A DNA stretch of 64,000 bases from Rothia mucilaginosa (GTDB lineage Bacteria; Actinomycetota; Actinomycetes; Actinomycetales; Micrococcaceae), in assembly GCF_001548235.1 (NCBI RefSeq), contig NZ_AP014938.1, positions 2,170,001-2,234,000 on the forward strand, given 5' to 3'. A program made the position numbers and the translations under genes. Every line of letters begins with the position of its first letter. Position 1 is the stretch's first letter. The notes beneath the pieces were generated by a model. That model was not told the DNA's origin, made no database searches, and saw nothing but the letters and a program-made list of their open reading frames with translations. Below, one piece after another: positions 33,058 to 41,855 of the stretch.

Positions 33058-34656
33058 TTACGCCAGCGAAATCAGATCCTGGTAATCCTTCGACCACAAA
33101 TCCTCCACCGCATCCGGCAGAAGCAGCACACGCTCAGGATTCAGCGCCTCCACGGCGCCCTCATCGTGAGAAACCATCACAATAGCGCCCTGGTACGCCT
33201 TCAACGCATTCAGAATCTCCTCACGCGAGGCGGGGTCCAGGTTGTTGGTCGGCTCATCGAGCAGTAGCACGTTCGCACTCGACGCCACCAGGGTCGCCAG
33301 GGACAGACGGGTCTTCTCGCCACCGGAAAGCACACCGGCAGGCTTATCCACGTCATCACCGGAGAACAGGAACGAACCCAGAATCGTACGCACGCGGGTG
33401 TCATCCAGATCCGGCGCAGCAGACTTCATGTTCTCAAAGACAGTGCGGTCACCATCAAGAATTTCGTGTTCCTGCGCAAAATAGCCCAGCTTCGCGCCGT
33501 GACCGTACACGACCTCACCCGTGTCAGGCTCAGTGGAACCAGCCAGCATGCGCAGCAGAGTGGTCTTACCGGCACCGTTCAGGCCCAGCACCACCACACG
33601 CGAACCTCGGTCAATCGCCAAATCAACGTCCGTGAAAATCTCCAGAGAGCCGTAGGACTTCGACAGACCTTGAGCAGAGAGCGGAGTCTTACCGCACGGC
33701 GCCGGATCCGGGAAGCGAATCGCCGCAACCTTATCGCTCTGACGCTCCTCCTCCAGGCCGCGCAGAAGCTTCTCAGCACGCTTAATCATCTGCTGAGCAG
33801 CAACAGCCTTCGTCGCCTTCGCGCGCATCTTATTCGCCTGCTCCATCAGAGCATTCGCCTTCTTCTGCGCATTCGCACGCTCACGCTTGCGACGGTGCTC
33901 ATCCTGCTCACGCTGAAGCAAGTAGTTCTTCCAGCCCATGTTGTACTGGTCAATCACGCAGCGGTTCGCGTCCAGGTAGAAGACGCGGTTGACGACCAGT
34001 TCCATCAGCTCAACATCGTGGCTAATGACCATCAGGCCGCCCGAGAAGTTCTTCAAGAAATCGCGCAGCCACAGAACAGAGTCGGCATCCAGGTGGTTGG
34101 TCGGCTCATCCAGCAGCATGGTGTCCGCATTGGAGAAGAGAATACGCGCCAGCTCCACACGGCGACGCTGACCACCCGACAGAGTGGACAGCGGCTGGGC
34201 GAGCACACGCTCCGGCAGGTCCAGGTTGGAGGTGATGACCGCCGCCTCCGACTCCGCCGCGTAGCCGCCGCCGGCGATGAACTCAGCCTCCAGGCGGTCG
34301 TAGCGGCGCATACCCTTAGCGCGCACCGCCAGGTCCTCACTCGCCATGTCTTCCTGCGCCTGACGCATCTTGCGCGCCACACCGTCCAGGCCACGCGCCG
34401 AGAGGATGCGGTCACGAGCCAGCTGGCTCATGTCATCCACCTTCGGGTCCTGCGGAAGGTAGCCGATAGTGCCGCTACGGGTCACCGTACCGTCAGCGGG
34501 CAGGGTCAGACCGGCAAGCACCTTAGTCATAGTGGTCTTACCGGCACCGTTGCGGCCCACCAGACCGATCTTGTCGCCCTTATCGATGCGGAAGGTGACC
34601 TCTTCCATGAGCAGGCGCGCGCCTGCACGCAATTCGAGGTTCTGTACAGCAATCAT
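33058..34656 (-). CDS. ABC-F family ATP-binding protein
   Basis: 532 residues with two ABC domains and no membrane segment. Domain 1 has GRNGAGKTT, LSGGQRRRVELARIL and LLDEPTNHLD. Domain 2 has GLNGAGKTTLLRML, LSGGEKTRLSLATLV and LLDEPTNNLD. The linker (about residues 240-310) is rich in Arg/Lys/Gln/Ala, as in ribosome-binding ABC-F proteins. These factors act on the ribosomal E site; whether this one is a translation factor or a resistance protein cannot be told, since no antibiotic-specific linker features are recognisable by eye. ATG 34656 follows AAAGG. Confidence 0.92.
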   Translation of the reverse strand: MIAVQNLELRAGARLLMEEVTFRIDKGDKIGLVGRNGAGKTTMTKVLAGLTLPADGTVTRSGTIGYLPQDPKVDDMSQLARDRILSARGLDGVARKMRQAQEDMASEDLAVRAKGMRRYDRLEAEFIAGGGYAAESEAAVITSNLDLPERVLAQPLSTLSGGQRRRVELARILFSNADTMLLDEPTNHLDADSVLWLRDFLKNFSGGLMVISHDVELMELVVNRVFYLDANRCVIDQYNMGWKNYLLQREQDEHRRKRERANAQKKANALMEQANKMRAKATKAVAAQQMIKRAEKLLRGLEEERQSDKVAAIRFPDPAPCGKTPLSAQGLSKSYGSLEIFTDVDLAIDRGSRVVVLGLNGAGKTTLLRMLAGSTEPDTGEVVYGHGAKLGYFAQEHEILDGDRTVFENMKSAAPDLDDTRVRTILGSFLFSGDDVDKPAGVLSGGEKTRLSLATLVASSANVLLLDEPTNNLDPASREEILNALKAYQGAIVMVSHDEGAVEALNPERVLLLPDAVEDLWSKDYQDLISLA

Positions 34657-34796
34657 GGGTGCCTTTCCGGATGGCGGTCTGGTGTGTGGTCTTGGGGTGC
34701 TCGGTAGGCGGGGCCCGCCGGGGTGTTTATGGTGAGCGCGCGGAGCACCTCATCAATTTTAGTGCAGGTGTGCCGAGTGCGCATGTGGGAAACCTT

Positions 34797-34826
34797 TTGT
34801 TTTTGTGGCGTGAGGTGTACTATACA
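34797..34826 (+). promoter_or_regulatory. possible promoter of bioYMN
   Basis: TTGTTT (34797-34802), 18-nt spacer, TATACA (34821-34826). It would start transcription near 34833, just before the palindrome at 34844-34856. Confidence 0.4.
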
Positions 34827-34843
34827 TACCGAACACTATTTGT

Positions 34844-34856
34844 AGAACATTGTTCA
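34844..34856 (+). promoter_or_regulatory. BioQ-like operator upstream of bioY
   Basis: AGAAC-ATT-GTTCA is a palindrome matching the TGAAC-N3-GTT half-site arrangement reported for BioQ in Corynebacterium. It lies 93 nt before the bioY start, near the predicted transcription start. Family-level inference. Confidence 0.5.
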
Positions 34857-34948
34857 AAAATTGGGTTGTGACAAGCAGTCAACCACCGCTACCCTCAACT
34901 CCGTAGAAAAATCTGCGGAGAAATACGTATCAAAGGAGTACCACCTCA

Positions 34949-35590
34949 ATGACCGATTCCGCGCGCGAATCAGCCCAGGCAGCCCAGGCAACCCAGGCAC
35001 CGCGCCGTAACGTAGCGGCAAAGACCTCGCTTGCCACCGACCTCTCCCTCATCGCAGTGTTCGCGGGCTTCATCGCCGCGCTCGCCATCATGCCCGCCAT
35101 GAGCCTGGGCGGCATCGCGGTTCCCTTCACCTTCCAGACCCTCGGCATTTACATCACCGCTCAGGTGCTCGGCGGCAAGCGCGCCACCGCCTCCGTGGCG
35201 CTATACCTGCTAGTTGGTTTCGCGGGCCTGCCCATCTTCGCTAAGGGCGGCGCCGGTTTGGGTACGCTCGCCTCCCCGAGCGCCGGCTACCTGCTCGGCT
35301 TCCTGCCGTTCGCAGCCATTGCCGGTACCCTCGCCTACCTGTTCACCCGCAACACCCGTTCGGTGGGTGCGACCTTCCTCATGGCTCTGCTCGCGAACTT
35401 CTGCGGTTTTGTGGTTCTGACCGCCTGCGGTATCGCCGGTATGATGGTGAACGCCCACATGAGTTTTGACGCTGCCTTCGCCGCCGCCATGGTGTTCGTC
35501 CCCTGGGATCTGGCGAAGTCCACGATCGCGGTTCTGGTTGGCCTGTCGGTACGCCGCGCCTTCCCGTCCTTGGCTTCTGCCCAGCGTTAA
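34949..35590 (+). CDS. bioY: biotin transporter substrate-binding subunit BioY
   Basis: 213 residues, about six transmembrane helices. Conserved: AALAIMPAMSLGGIAVPFTFQTLGIYITAQVLGGKRATASVALYLLVGFAGLPIFAKGGAGLG and SPSAGYLLGF. BioY is the S component of the ECF biotin importer. The N-terminal 25 residues are a hydrophilic extension. The gene is followed by bioM (32 bp) and bioN (overlapping), so the complete transporter is encoded in one operon. ATG 34949 follows AAGGAG. A BioQ-like box upstream suggests biotin-responsive repression. Confidence 0.95.
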   Translation: MTDSARESAQAAQATQAPRRNVAAKTSLATDLSLIAVFAGFIAALAIMPAMSLGGIAVPFTFQTLGIYITAQVLGGKRATASVALYLLVGFAGLPIFAKGGAGLGTLASPSAGYLLGFLPFAAIAGTLAYLFTRNTRSVGATFLMALLANFCGFVVLTACGIAGMMVNAHMSFDAAFAAAMVFVPWDLAKSTIAVLVGLSVRRAFPSLASAQR

Positions 35591-35622
35591 AGGCACACGA
35601 TGTGCCCCACGAGAGGAAATCT

Positions 35623-36522
35623 ATGTTTTTTCGCCGCTCCACGCGTCAGAACGCACCGCAGGATGCGCACGCAACGCCCGAGCAGACGATGAGCACCTCT
35701 TCTAGCATGCCCGCCCTTGAGCTTGAATCGGTGAGTGTTTTCACCGAGCTACCCGAAGGCGGGCATCGCCGTATCCTCAAGGATGTGAGCCTGCGGTTCA
35801 CGGCGAAGCGCACCGCGGTTCTGGGTCTGAACGGTAGCGGCAAGTCCACCCTACTGGGGCTTTTCAATGGGCTCACCCACCCGGATGAAGGTATTGTGCG
35901 CGTGAACGGCGTCGACACCCTGGAGGCGCCGAGCCGCGGCTCGAAGGGTGCGGGTGCTCGCGGTAATTCGCAGGGCGCTTTTGAGGGTGTGGGCATGCTC
36001 TTCGCCCAGCCGGAGGCGCAGCTGATTATGCCCACCGTTGCCGAGGATATTGACCTGAGCCTGCGCCGTGCCGCAGCCGTTGAAGGTAGTTCCCTCAGCG
36101 GTGATCAGCGCCGCGAACGGATTCGTGAACTGCTCCGTGAGCGCGGCCTCGAACGTCTGGAGGACCAGAGCGTTTTCACCCTCTCAGGAGGCGAAAAGCA
36201 GCTGGTCGCTCTCACCAGCGTTCTGGCGGCGCGCCCGCAGATTCTTCTGCTCGATGAGCCGACCACCCTGCTGGATTTGCGCAATCGCGCACGGTTGCTG
36301 AAGCATTTGGAGTCGCTGGATCAGATGCTGGTGCTCAGCACGCACGATCTGGATTTGGCGGCGTCCTGCGATGAAGCCGTGATCATTCATGACGGCCGTT
36401 TGCTCGCTCAGGGGGATGCGGCGCAGCTGGTTCAGCAGTACCGCACGTGGTGTGCCGAGGGGTTCCCCAACGAGGACGCTACCGAAGGTCTGGATTCGTC
36501 AGGAGGCGCGCATGGGCGCTAA
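35623..36522 (+). CDS. bioM: biotin ECF transporter ATPase BioM
   Basis: 299 residues. ATG 35623 has AGAGGA 5 nt upstream; an in-frame ATG at 35602 has none. The first 35 residues are a non-conserved extension. ABC domain: LGLNGSGKSTLLGLFNGL, FAQPEAQLIMPTVAEDI (Q-loop of ECF ATPases), LSGGEKQLVALTSVL, ILLLDEPTTLLDLRN and STHDLDLA. An insert of about 12 Gly/Ser/Ala-rich residues follows EAPSRGSKG. It powers BioY through BioN. Its last 11 bp overlap bioN. Confidence 0.93.
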   Translation: MFFRRSTRQNAPQDAHATPEQTMSTSSSMPALELESVSVFTELPEGGHRRILKDVSLRFTAKRTAVLGLNGSGKSTLLGLFNGLTHPDEGIVRVNGVDTLEAPSRGSKGAGARGNSQGAFEGVGMLFAQPEAQLIMPTVAEDIDLSLRRAAAVEGSSLSGDQRRERIRELLRERGLERLEDQSVFTLSGGEKQLVALTSVLAARPQILLLDEPTTLLDLRNRARLLKHLESLDQMLVLSTHDLDLAASCDEAVIIHDGRLLAQGDAAQLVQQYRTWCAEGFPNEDATEGLDSSGGAHGR

Positions 36523-37186
36523 CACGCCGCGCGTGAACCCTCGCCCCGCCTCCCAGGGCTCGGATTTCAACCCCGGTACCCTGCTGGTGGGTTTCTACCA
36601 GCCGTTGAACACGCCGGTGCATCGGGCGCCGCTGTGGCTCAAGGGCACGCTCTTCTTTGGGCTGTTCCTGCTGTTGGCGGTGACCGGCTGGCAGGTGGCG
36701 CTGGTGGCTTTGGCTGCGTCCACGCTCTGCGCGTTGTGGGCTGGTGTGCCTGCCTCCCAACTGTGGCTGGTGGTTCGCACACTGTCTCTGCTGCTACTGA
36801 TCATGGTCGCCTATTACGTGTTTACAGGGCAGTACGCCTCCGGCGCGGATGCTATCGCGACGATGCTGACGGCTTTCTACGCTTCCCGCACCCTGCTGGT
36901 GAGCACTCCCCTGCCGGTTCTGATTGACGGTTTTGTGAGGCTCTGTTCGCCGCTGCGTTTCGTGGGTCTTTCTCCCGAGCGTCTGGGTCTGCTGATCGCG
37001 CTGATGATTCGGTCGATTCCGGCGCTCATGGACCGTTGGGGTGCGTTGCGCAGGGCGGCGGTGGCGCGTAATCTACCCAAGCGCATGTATTGGCGGCTGC
37101 TGATTCCGTGGGTGGTGCAGGCGGTTGATTACGCGACGGCGACCGCTCGTGCTTTGCGGGCACGACACGTGGACGAGCTGAAATAG
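36512..37186 (+). CDS. bioN: biotin ECF transporter transmembrane subunit BioN
   Basis: 224 residues. ATG 36512 lies inside the bioM end, with AGGAGG 5 nt upstream, so translation is coupled. About five transmembrane helices are visible between residues 40 and 175. The EcfT coupling motifs are present as Ala-Arg pairs: RRAAVARNLPKR and TARALRARHVDE. Gly/Pro rich PLPVLIDGFVRLCSPLRFVGLSPERLGLLIALMIRSIPAL is typical of BioN/CbiQ. It ends the operon before a strong terminator at 37201. Confidence 0.93.
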   Translation: MGANTPRVNPRPASQGSDFNPGTLLVGFYQPLNTPVHRAPLWLKGTLFFGLFLLLAVTGWQVALVALAASTLCALWAGVPASQLWLVVRTLSLLLLIMVAYYVFTGQYASGADAIATMLTAFYASRTLLVSTPLPVLIDGFVRLCSPLRFVGLSPERLGLLIALMIRSIPALMDRWGALRRAAVARNLPKRMYWRLLIPWVVQAVDYATATARALRARHVDELK

Positions 37187-37200
37187 CGCAGATACGCGAG

Positions 37201-37236
37201 AGGGGCGGGGTGAACCGTAAAGTTCACCCCGCCCCT
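37201..37236 (+). terminator. terminator after bioYMN
   Basis: A 15-bp perfect stem AGGGGCGGGGTGAAC/GTTCACCCCGCCCCT with a 6-nt loop, 14 nt after the bioN stop. Confidence 0.88.
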
Positions 37237-37265
37237 TCGCTGTGCCTCGCCTAGCTTAGGCTGGT

Positions 37266-38120
37266 TTAGGGCGTTTCAATGAGGAGCGCCGCCGGCAGCT
37301 GCTCCCACCACAGGTACCAGTCGTGCTGGCCGTAGAGCGCCTCCACAAGCTTGTCGAAGCCGCGGTAGACACGCACCGGCATCGCCGAGGAAACCATCGT
37401 ATGCTCAACCGCCAGGATCTCTGCGTCGCGGCGGGTTGTGACCGGTACAGGCGTGTAGAACTCGATAAAGTCCGAGGCGATAACAGCCGGGTAGGCGTCG
37501 TCGCGTTCAAACCAGTAGCGGGCAATGGACAGCATCGCCTCGGGGCTGGGGCTGGAGTCCCACCCGCCGAAAGGCAGGTAGGCGAACACCCCGGAAGCAT
37601 CCCACAGCGGCAGGTCCATGATGAGCAGTTCCGCGGCGCTGTCAATGTCGGTGGCTTTGACCTTCTCATTGATAATGCCTGCGGTCAGTTCGAAGGGGTA
37701 CTCCGCTTTCAGCGGCATAGCGATATCGTCTTCACCGAGTTCGCCGTTTTCCATGAGGAGGCGGTAGGTCTGCAGGTAGGTGCTCTCGTTCAGGTGCCGG
37801 AACGCCTCGTGCGCGGCAATTTCTACACCGACCTGGTCCAGGTAACGGTGATGGTCGGTGATGAGGTCGTGTGCGTACCGCTTGATGGTGTCGGCGGTGA
37901 TGTTCTGCACGGGCGTTGAAGTACGCAGGGAGACGTTATTCTCAATAGTTCCGAGCAGGGTCGGGTCGAGGGCAACCACGATGGGGGTTGTTCCCCGGTT
38001 CTTGCCCTCGTAAAGGTGTTCGAGGTATCGCCGGTTAAGTTCGGCTCGTGGGGCGCCGTGGCGGATTCGCTCGTGTGGGTAGGGATACAAGGCGACGAAG
38101 CGCTCATAGAGCTCTGCCAT
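37266..38120 (-). CDS. DUF4253-like protein
   Basis: 284 residues, soluble, no signal peptide. The C-terminal 110 residues follow the DUF4253 pattern: a Gly-Gly-Trp turn, PSPEAMLSIARYWFERDDAYPAVIASDFIEFYTPVPVTTRRDAEILAVEHTMVSSAMPV. The N-terminal 150 residues have GKNRGTTPIVVALDPTLLGTIENN and several Trp/Tyr-rich stretches that I cannot place. DUF4253 proteins are of unknown function, often near toxin-immunity or SUKH-like genes; no such neighbour is seen. ATG 38120 follows GGAG. It is transcribed convergently with bioYMN. Confidence 0.6.
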   Translation of the reverse strand: MAELYERFVALYPYPHERIRHGAPRAELNRRYLEHLYEGKNRGTTPIVVALDPTLLGTIENNVSLRTSTPVQNITADTIKRYAHDLITDHHRYLDQVGVEIAAHEAFRHLNESTYLQTYRLLMENGELGEDDIAMPLKAEYPFELTAGIINEKVKATDIDSAAELLIMDLPLWDASGVFAYLPFGGWDSSPSPEAMLSIARYWFERDDAYPAVIASDFIEFYTPVPVTTRRDAEILAVEHTMVSSAMPVRVYRGFDKLVEALYGQHDWYLWWEQLPAALLIETP

Positions 38121-38660
38121 GGTGTTCTCCGATGTTTGGTTGCCCCCAGTTTATCGCGTATTTTCGCGCAAAAATACGGGTTTTTGAAGGTTTTAGCAGG
38201 GCACGGAGGGCGCGCGATTTTTTCGTTTGATGAGTGTGTATCGGTGTGTGCTAAACACGCTTAAACTGCCTTAGTGTTGGGCGGTTTGTGCGCCGATTTT
38301 CGCTAGAAAAAGTTAGAAATTTTTCGCCACCATATGAGATTTTGGGCGAGTTACACCGGGCGGTACCAAAGGGTTCGGCGGACACTTTCGCGGAGGGGCG
38401 GGCGCCTCCTGAATGTCTGTTACCAACCGCAGATACGCGGCAGAAAGGGCACCAAACCCACAATTTCAGAAGGAAAAACACCCTCTTTTCTTCTTCGGCG
38501 CGTCATATTTGACGTATTAGGGGTTTTTCGGGCGAGTTCCGTCACCGCCGCGTAGCTGCTGGAGTAAAGTGTTGGTACCAGCTACCACCCGTGCCGCGTT
38601 GGTACGGAATACGCCGCTGGGACCATCAACTCGCAGGAGTTCAAACCAACGGAGGTTCTC
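38121..38660. other. 540-bp intergenic region, no gene seen
   Basis: AT-rich between 38150 and 38340 with several short A/T tracts, then a GC-rich part. It separates two divergent genes and probably carries both promoters. No open frame has a ribosome site. Confidence 0.5.
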
Positions 38661-39161
38661 ATGTCGAATAACTACTACAAAGAGATGGTTCGCCTGGCTG
38701 ACAGCATCGCTGATAAGGCGCATGAGGGGCAGACTGATCGTAACGGCTGGCCCTATATCTCCCATCCCCGCCGTGTGGCTCTTGGGGTGCGTAAGCTTGC
38801 TAGTGAGTTGGCTGCCGCAACTCACCCTGATATCTCTTTGGAGGAGCTGAAGGCTGAAGCGCAGATTGTGGCGCTGCTGCATGACACGGTGGAGGATACC
38901 GGCGTTTCTCTCGCTTTCTTGGCGCGTCATTTCTCGGCGCGTATTGTGGATGCGATTGAGGCTTTGACCCGCCGCCCGGGTGAGTCGCGTGAGTCGTATC
39001 TGAGCCGGGTGCGTGTGAATGATTTGGCTCGTCTGGTGAAGCTTGCCGATATTGCGGATAATACTGACCCGCAGCGTTTGGCTCTTCTGGAGGAACCGAC
39101 TCGAACCTGCCTCATGATTAAGTATGAGCACTCGCTGAAGCTGCTGCACCTGAACGACTAG
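38661..39161 (+). CDS. stand-alone HD-domain hydrolase (Mesh1/SpoT-hydrolase-like)
   Basis: 166 residues, hydrolase domain only. Metal-site residues of the RelA/SpoT hydrolase fold are in order: H35 in YISHPRRVA, H74-D75 and E78-D79 in LLHDTVEDTG, and D130 in VKLADIADNT. The synthetase, TGS and ACT domains of long RSH proteins are absent. A role as a small alarmone hydrolase removing the 3' diphosphate of (p)ppGpp is likely but inferred. ATG 38661 follows GGAGG. A terminator follows at 39197. Confidence 0.85.
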   Translation: MSNNYYKEMVRLADSIADKAHEGQTDRNGWPYISHPRRVALGVRKLASELAAATHPDISLEELKAEAQIVALLHDTVEDTGVSLAFLARHFSARIVDAIEALTRRPGESRESYLSRVRVNDLARLVKLADIADNTDPQRLALLEEPTRTCLMIKYEHSLKLLHLND

Positions 39162-39196
39162 GTAGACGACGAATAGCCTCGTCTTAGCGATGTAAG

Positions 39197-39243
39197 GAAC
39201 CCCCGCCTCCGCCGCGTACACGGTATACGGAAGGCGGGGGTTC
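39197..39243 (+). terminator. terminator after the HD hydrolase gene
   Basis: GAACCCCCGCCT/AGGCGGGGGTTC stem followed by TTTTCG, 35 nt after the stop. Confidence 0.85.
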
Positions 39244-39366
39244 TTTTCGCCCTAGTTTGTTTGCCCTAGTTTTTGCCCAGCCCCCAGTCACCCAGTCACT
39301 CGGTCGCACAGTCCCCCGGCAGATTCGCCCCTCCCAAAAGACACAAAGACCAGCACACAAAAAAAT

Positions 39367-39410
39367 ACCCGCCCGGTGCCGAAGGCATACACCTTCCGCA
39401 CCGGGCGGGT
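39367..39410 (-). terminator. terminator after the suf operon
   Basis: A 19-bp stem with one mismatch. On the minus strand it is followed by a run of seven T. It lies 22 nt after the sufT stop. Confidence 0.92.
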
Positions 39411-39432
39411 ACCTTATCTGCGAGTCAGGAGC

Positions 39433-39762
39433 TTAGATGTTGAAGCCCAGCGCGCGCATCATATCGCGGCCGTCCTCAGTAATACGCTCCGGGCCCCACG
39501 GCGGCATCCAAACCCAGTTCACACGCCAAGAATCAACCAGGTTATCCAGGTTAGCCTGAACCTGCTCCTCAATAACCTCCTGCAGCGGGCACGCCGCAGT
39601 AGTCAGAGTCAGGTCCAGAATGAGGGTTCCATCCTCATCCCAGCGCAGACCGTAGAGCAGACCGAGGTCAACAATATTGACGCCAAGCTCCGGGTCAATA
39701 ACCTCCTTGAGGGCTTCCTCAATCTCTTCCTGAGGAACACGACCCTGCACAGTCTCAGTCAT
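39433..39762 (-). CDS. sufT: metal-sulfur cluster assembly factor (MIP18/DUF59)
   Basis: 109 residues. VPQEEIEEALKEVIDPELGVNIVDLGLLYGLRWDEDG and LTTAACPLQEVIEEQV, with the conserved Cys of DUF59 proteins, identify it. SufT-type proteins assist maturation of Fe-S enzymes. It closes the suf operon, 40 bp after sufC, and a strong terminator follows. ATG 39762 follows AGAAAG. Confidence 0.93.
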   Translation of the reverse strand: MTETVQGRVPQEEIEEALKEVIDPELGVNIVDLGLLYGLRWDEDGTLILDLTLTTAACPLQEVIEEQVQANLDNLVDSWRVNWVWMPPWGPERITEDGRDMMRALGFNI

Positions 39763-39802
39763 AGTTCTATCTTTCTGTCAGAATCCGGTAAGGAGAAGAA
39801 GC

Positions 39803-40561
39803 TTACTTCTTACCCACGTAAGCTACGTAGCCCTCTTCTTCCAGGCGGTCAGCCAGCTCGGGGCCGCCCTGGTCAACCATCTTGCCGTCCACGAACACGT
39901 GCACGAACTGCGGCTTGATGTAGCGCAGGATGCGGGTGTAGTGGGTAATCAGCATGACGCCCATATCGTTCGCCTCATGCGCACGGTTCACGCCCTCAGA
40001 CACGATCTTCAGTGCGTCAACGTCCAGACCGGAGTCGGTCTCATCCAGGATGCCGAACTTGGGCTTGAGCAGCTCCAGCTGAAGAATCTCGTGGCGCTTC
40101 TTCTCACCACCGGAGAAGCCCTCGTTCACGTTACGTGCGATGAAGTCGGGGTCAATCTCCAGGTTCTTCATGGCTTCCTTAACGTCCTTGGTCCAGGTAC
40201 GCAGGGAGGGAGCCTTGCCGTCCACAGCGGTCTTAGCGGAACGCAGGAAGTTGGACATGGTCACGCCAGGGATCTCCACCGGGTACTGCATAGCCAGGAA
40301 CAGGCCTGCGCGTGCACGCTCGTCCACGCTCATCTCGGTGATGTCCTCACCGTCGAGCAGAATCTGACCGGAGTCAACCTGGTACTTGGGGTGGCCAGCA
40401 ATGGTGGAAGCCAGAGTGGACTTACCGGAACCGTTCGGGCCCATGATTGCGTGAATCTCGCCCGAGTTGATGGTCAGGTTAACGCCCTTCAGGATGGGCT
40501 TGGTGGTTTCGTCGTCGAGGATAACCGAGACGTGAAGGTCCTTGATTTCAAGAGTAGACAT
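39803..40561 (-). CDS. sufC: Fe-S cluster assembly ATPase SufC
   Basis: 252 residues, normal length. The ATPase of the SufBCD scaffold. Walker A GPNGSGKSTLA, SufC-specific ILLDGEDITEMSVDERARAGLFLAMQYPVEIPGV, signature FSGGEKKRHEILQL, Walker B FGILDETDSGLDVDALK and the H-loop ITHYTRIL. The start at 40561 was chosen for AGGAG upstream; the frame runs on to 40648 without a ribosome site. It is 19 bp downstream of sufD. Confidence 0.97.
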   Translation of the reverse strand: MSTLEIKDLHVSVILDDETTKPILKGVNLTINSGEIHAIMGPNGSGKSTLASTIAGHPKYQVDSGQILLDGEDITEMSVDERARAGLFLAMQYPVEIPGVTMSNFLRSAKTAVDGKAPSLRTWTKDVKEAMKNLEIDPDFIARNVNEGFSGGEKKRHEILQLELLKPKFGILDETDSGLDVDALKIVSEGVNRAHEANDMGVMLITHYTRILRYIKPQFVHVFVDGKMVDQGGPELADRLEEEGYVAYVGKK

Positions 40562-40580
40562 TGATTTCTCCTGGTAAAGC

Positions 40581-41855
40581 TTAGTTGTTGCTGAGGGCGA
40601 GCTCTGCCTCAAGGGCCTCGGTGAGCTGCTCTTCAAGTTCGGGAACACGAATCTGCTGAATGATCTCGTTCAGGAAGCCGCGCACGACCAGACGGCGTGC
40701 CTCAGCCTCCGGAATACCGCGAGCCTGCAGGTACCACAGGTGCTGCTCATCGAGCTGGCCGGTGGTGGATGCGTGGCCGGCGCCCTCAATCAGGCCGGTC
40801 TCAATCTCCAGGTTCGGCACGGAGTCGGCACGGGGGCCAACTTCCAGCAGCAGGTTACGGTTCAGCTCGTAGGTGTCGGTGCCTTCTGCATCCTTACCAA
40901 TCAGAACGTCACCAACCCATACGGAGTGCGCACCCTTACCCTGCAGTGCGCCCTTGTAGGTCACGCGGGACTTGCAGTTGGGTACGGAGTGGTCCACGAA
41001 CAGGCGGGACTCAATGTGCTGGCCGGCGTCTACGAAGTACAGGCCGTACATTTCAGTCTCAGCGCCGGGAGCGGTGAACTTGGTGGAGGGGGTCACGCGC
41101 ACCAGGTCGCCGCCGAGGGACACCACAACGTGCTTGAAGCGTGCGTTGCGGCCCAGCTTAGCGTAGTGTGCGGAGGCGTGGATTGCGTCGTCAGCCCACT
41201 GCTGCACGGAAACAACGTTCAGCTCAGCCTCGTCGTTCACCACGAACTCAACATTCTGTGCCAGGACGGTGGAGCCGGTGTGGCGCAGAACCACGACAGC
41301 CTTCGAGAAAGGCTTAGCCTCAATCACGATGTGCTGTGCGGCAGGCTCGTTGCCGGTGCCGGTGATGTCGATTTCCACGTGCTCAGCCAGTTCAGCTTCG
41401 GCGGGGATGGTCACCACGGTTGCTTCGGTGAAGCTGGACCACGCGTTCGCTGCCACACGGTCCTCGGGGATACCTGCGGAGCCGATGCGTGCATCCTCGC
41501 GGGAGACGGTCTCAACCTGAACCTGCTCGGGTGCAGTAATCTGCGGTGCCGGTGCGGTGCCGGTCAGCTTCTCCAGGTGCAGGCCGCCCAGACGCTTCAG
41601 CGGGGTGAAGCGCCAGTCCTCTTCACGACCGGTCAGGGGTGCGAAGTCCTCCACGTTGTAGGAGGTCTTACGCTCTGCACGGGATGCTTCGAGTACCTTC
41701 TGGATGTTGTTCGGGTTGGAGCCCTGGTGGTGTGCCTCGGTGGCACGGTACAGGGTGTCATCGTGGGCGAACTCGGTGGCGAGCTTCTCGCCCTCCTGGT
41801 CCATACCGGGGATGATCGGGGAGTGGTAACCCAGGGTTTCTTCGTTGGTCGGCAT
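40581..41855 (-). CDS. sufD: Fe-S cluster assembly protein SufD
   Basis: 424 residues. A beta-helix scaffold partner of SufB. Seen: WRFTPLKRLGGLHLEKLTG, FVDAGQHIESRLFVDHSVPNCKSRVTYKGALQGKGAHSVWVGDVLIGKDAEGTDTYELNRNLLL, and the SufB/D-type EIETGLIEGAGHASTTGQLDEQHLWYLQARGIPEAEARRLVVRGFLNEII. Its ATG shares a base with the sufB stop (TAATG), so translation is coupled. A Rieske-type ferredoxin gene sometimes found between sufD and sufC in relatives is absent. Confidence 0.96.
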   Translation of the reverse strand: MPTNEETLGYHSPIIPGMDQEGEKLATEFAHDDTLYRATEAHHQGSNPNNIQKVLEASRAERKTSYNVEDFAPLTGREEDWRFTPLKRLGGLHLEKLTGTAPAPQITAPEQVQVETVSREDARIGSAGIPEDRVAANAWSSFTEATVVTIPAEAELAEHVEIDITGTGNEPAAQHIVIEAKPFSKAVVVLRHTGSTVLAQNVEFVVNDEAELNVVSVQQWADDAIHASAHYAKLGRNARFKHVVVSLGGDLVRVTPSTKFTAPGAETEMYGLYFVDAGQHIESRLFVDHSVPNCKSRVTYKGALQGKGAHSVWVGDVLIGKDAEGTDTYELNRNLLLEVGPRADSVPNLEIETGLIEGAGHASTTGQLDEQHLWYLQARGIPEAEARRLVVRGFLNEIIQQIRVPELEEQLTEALEAELALSNN

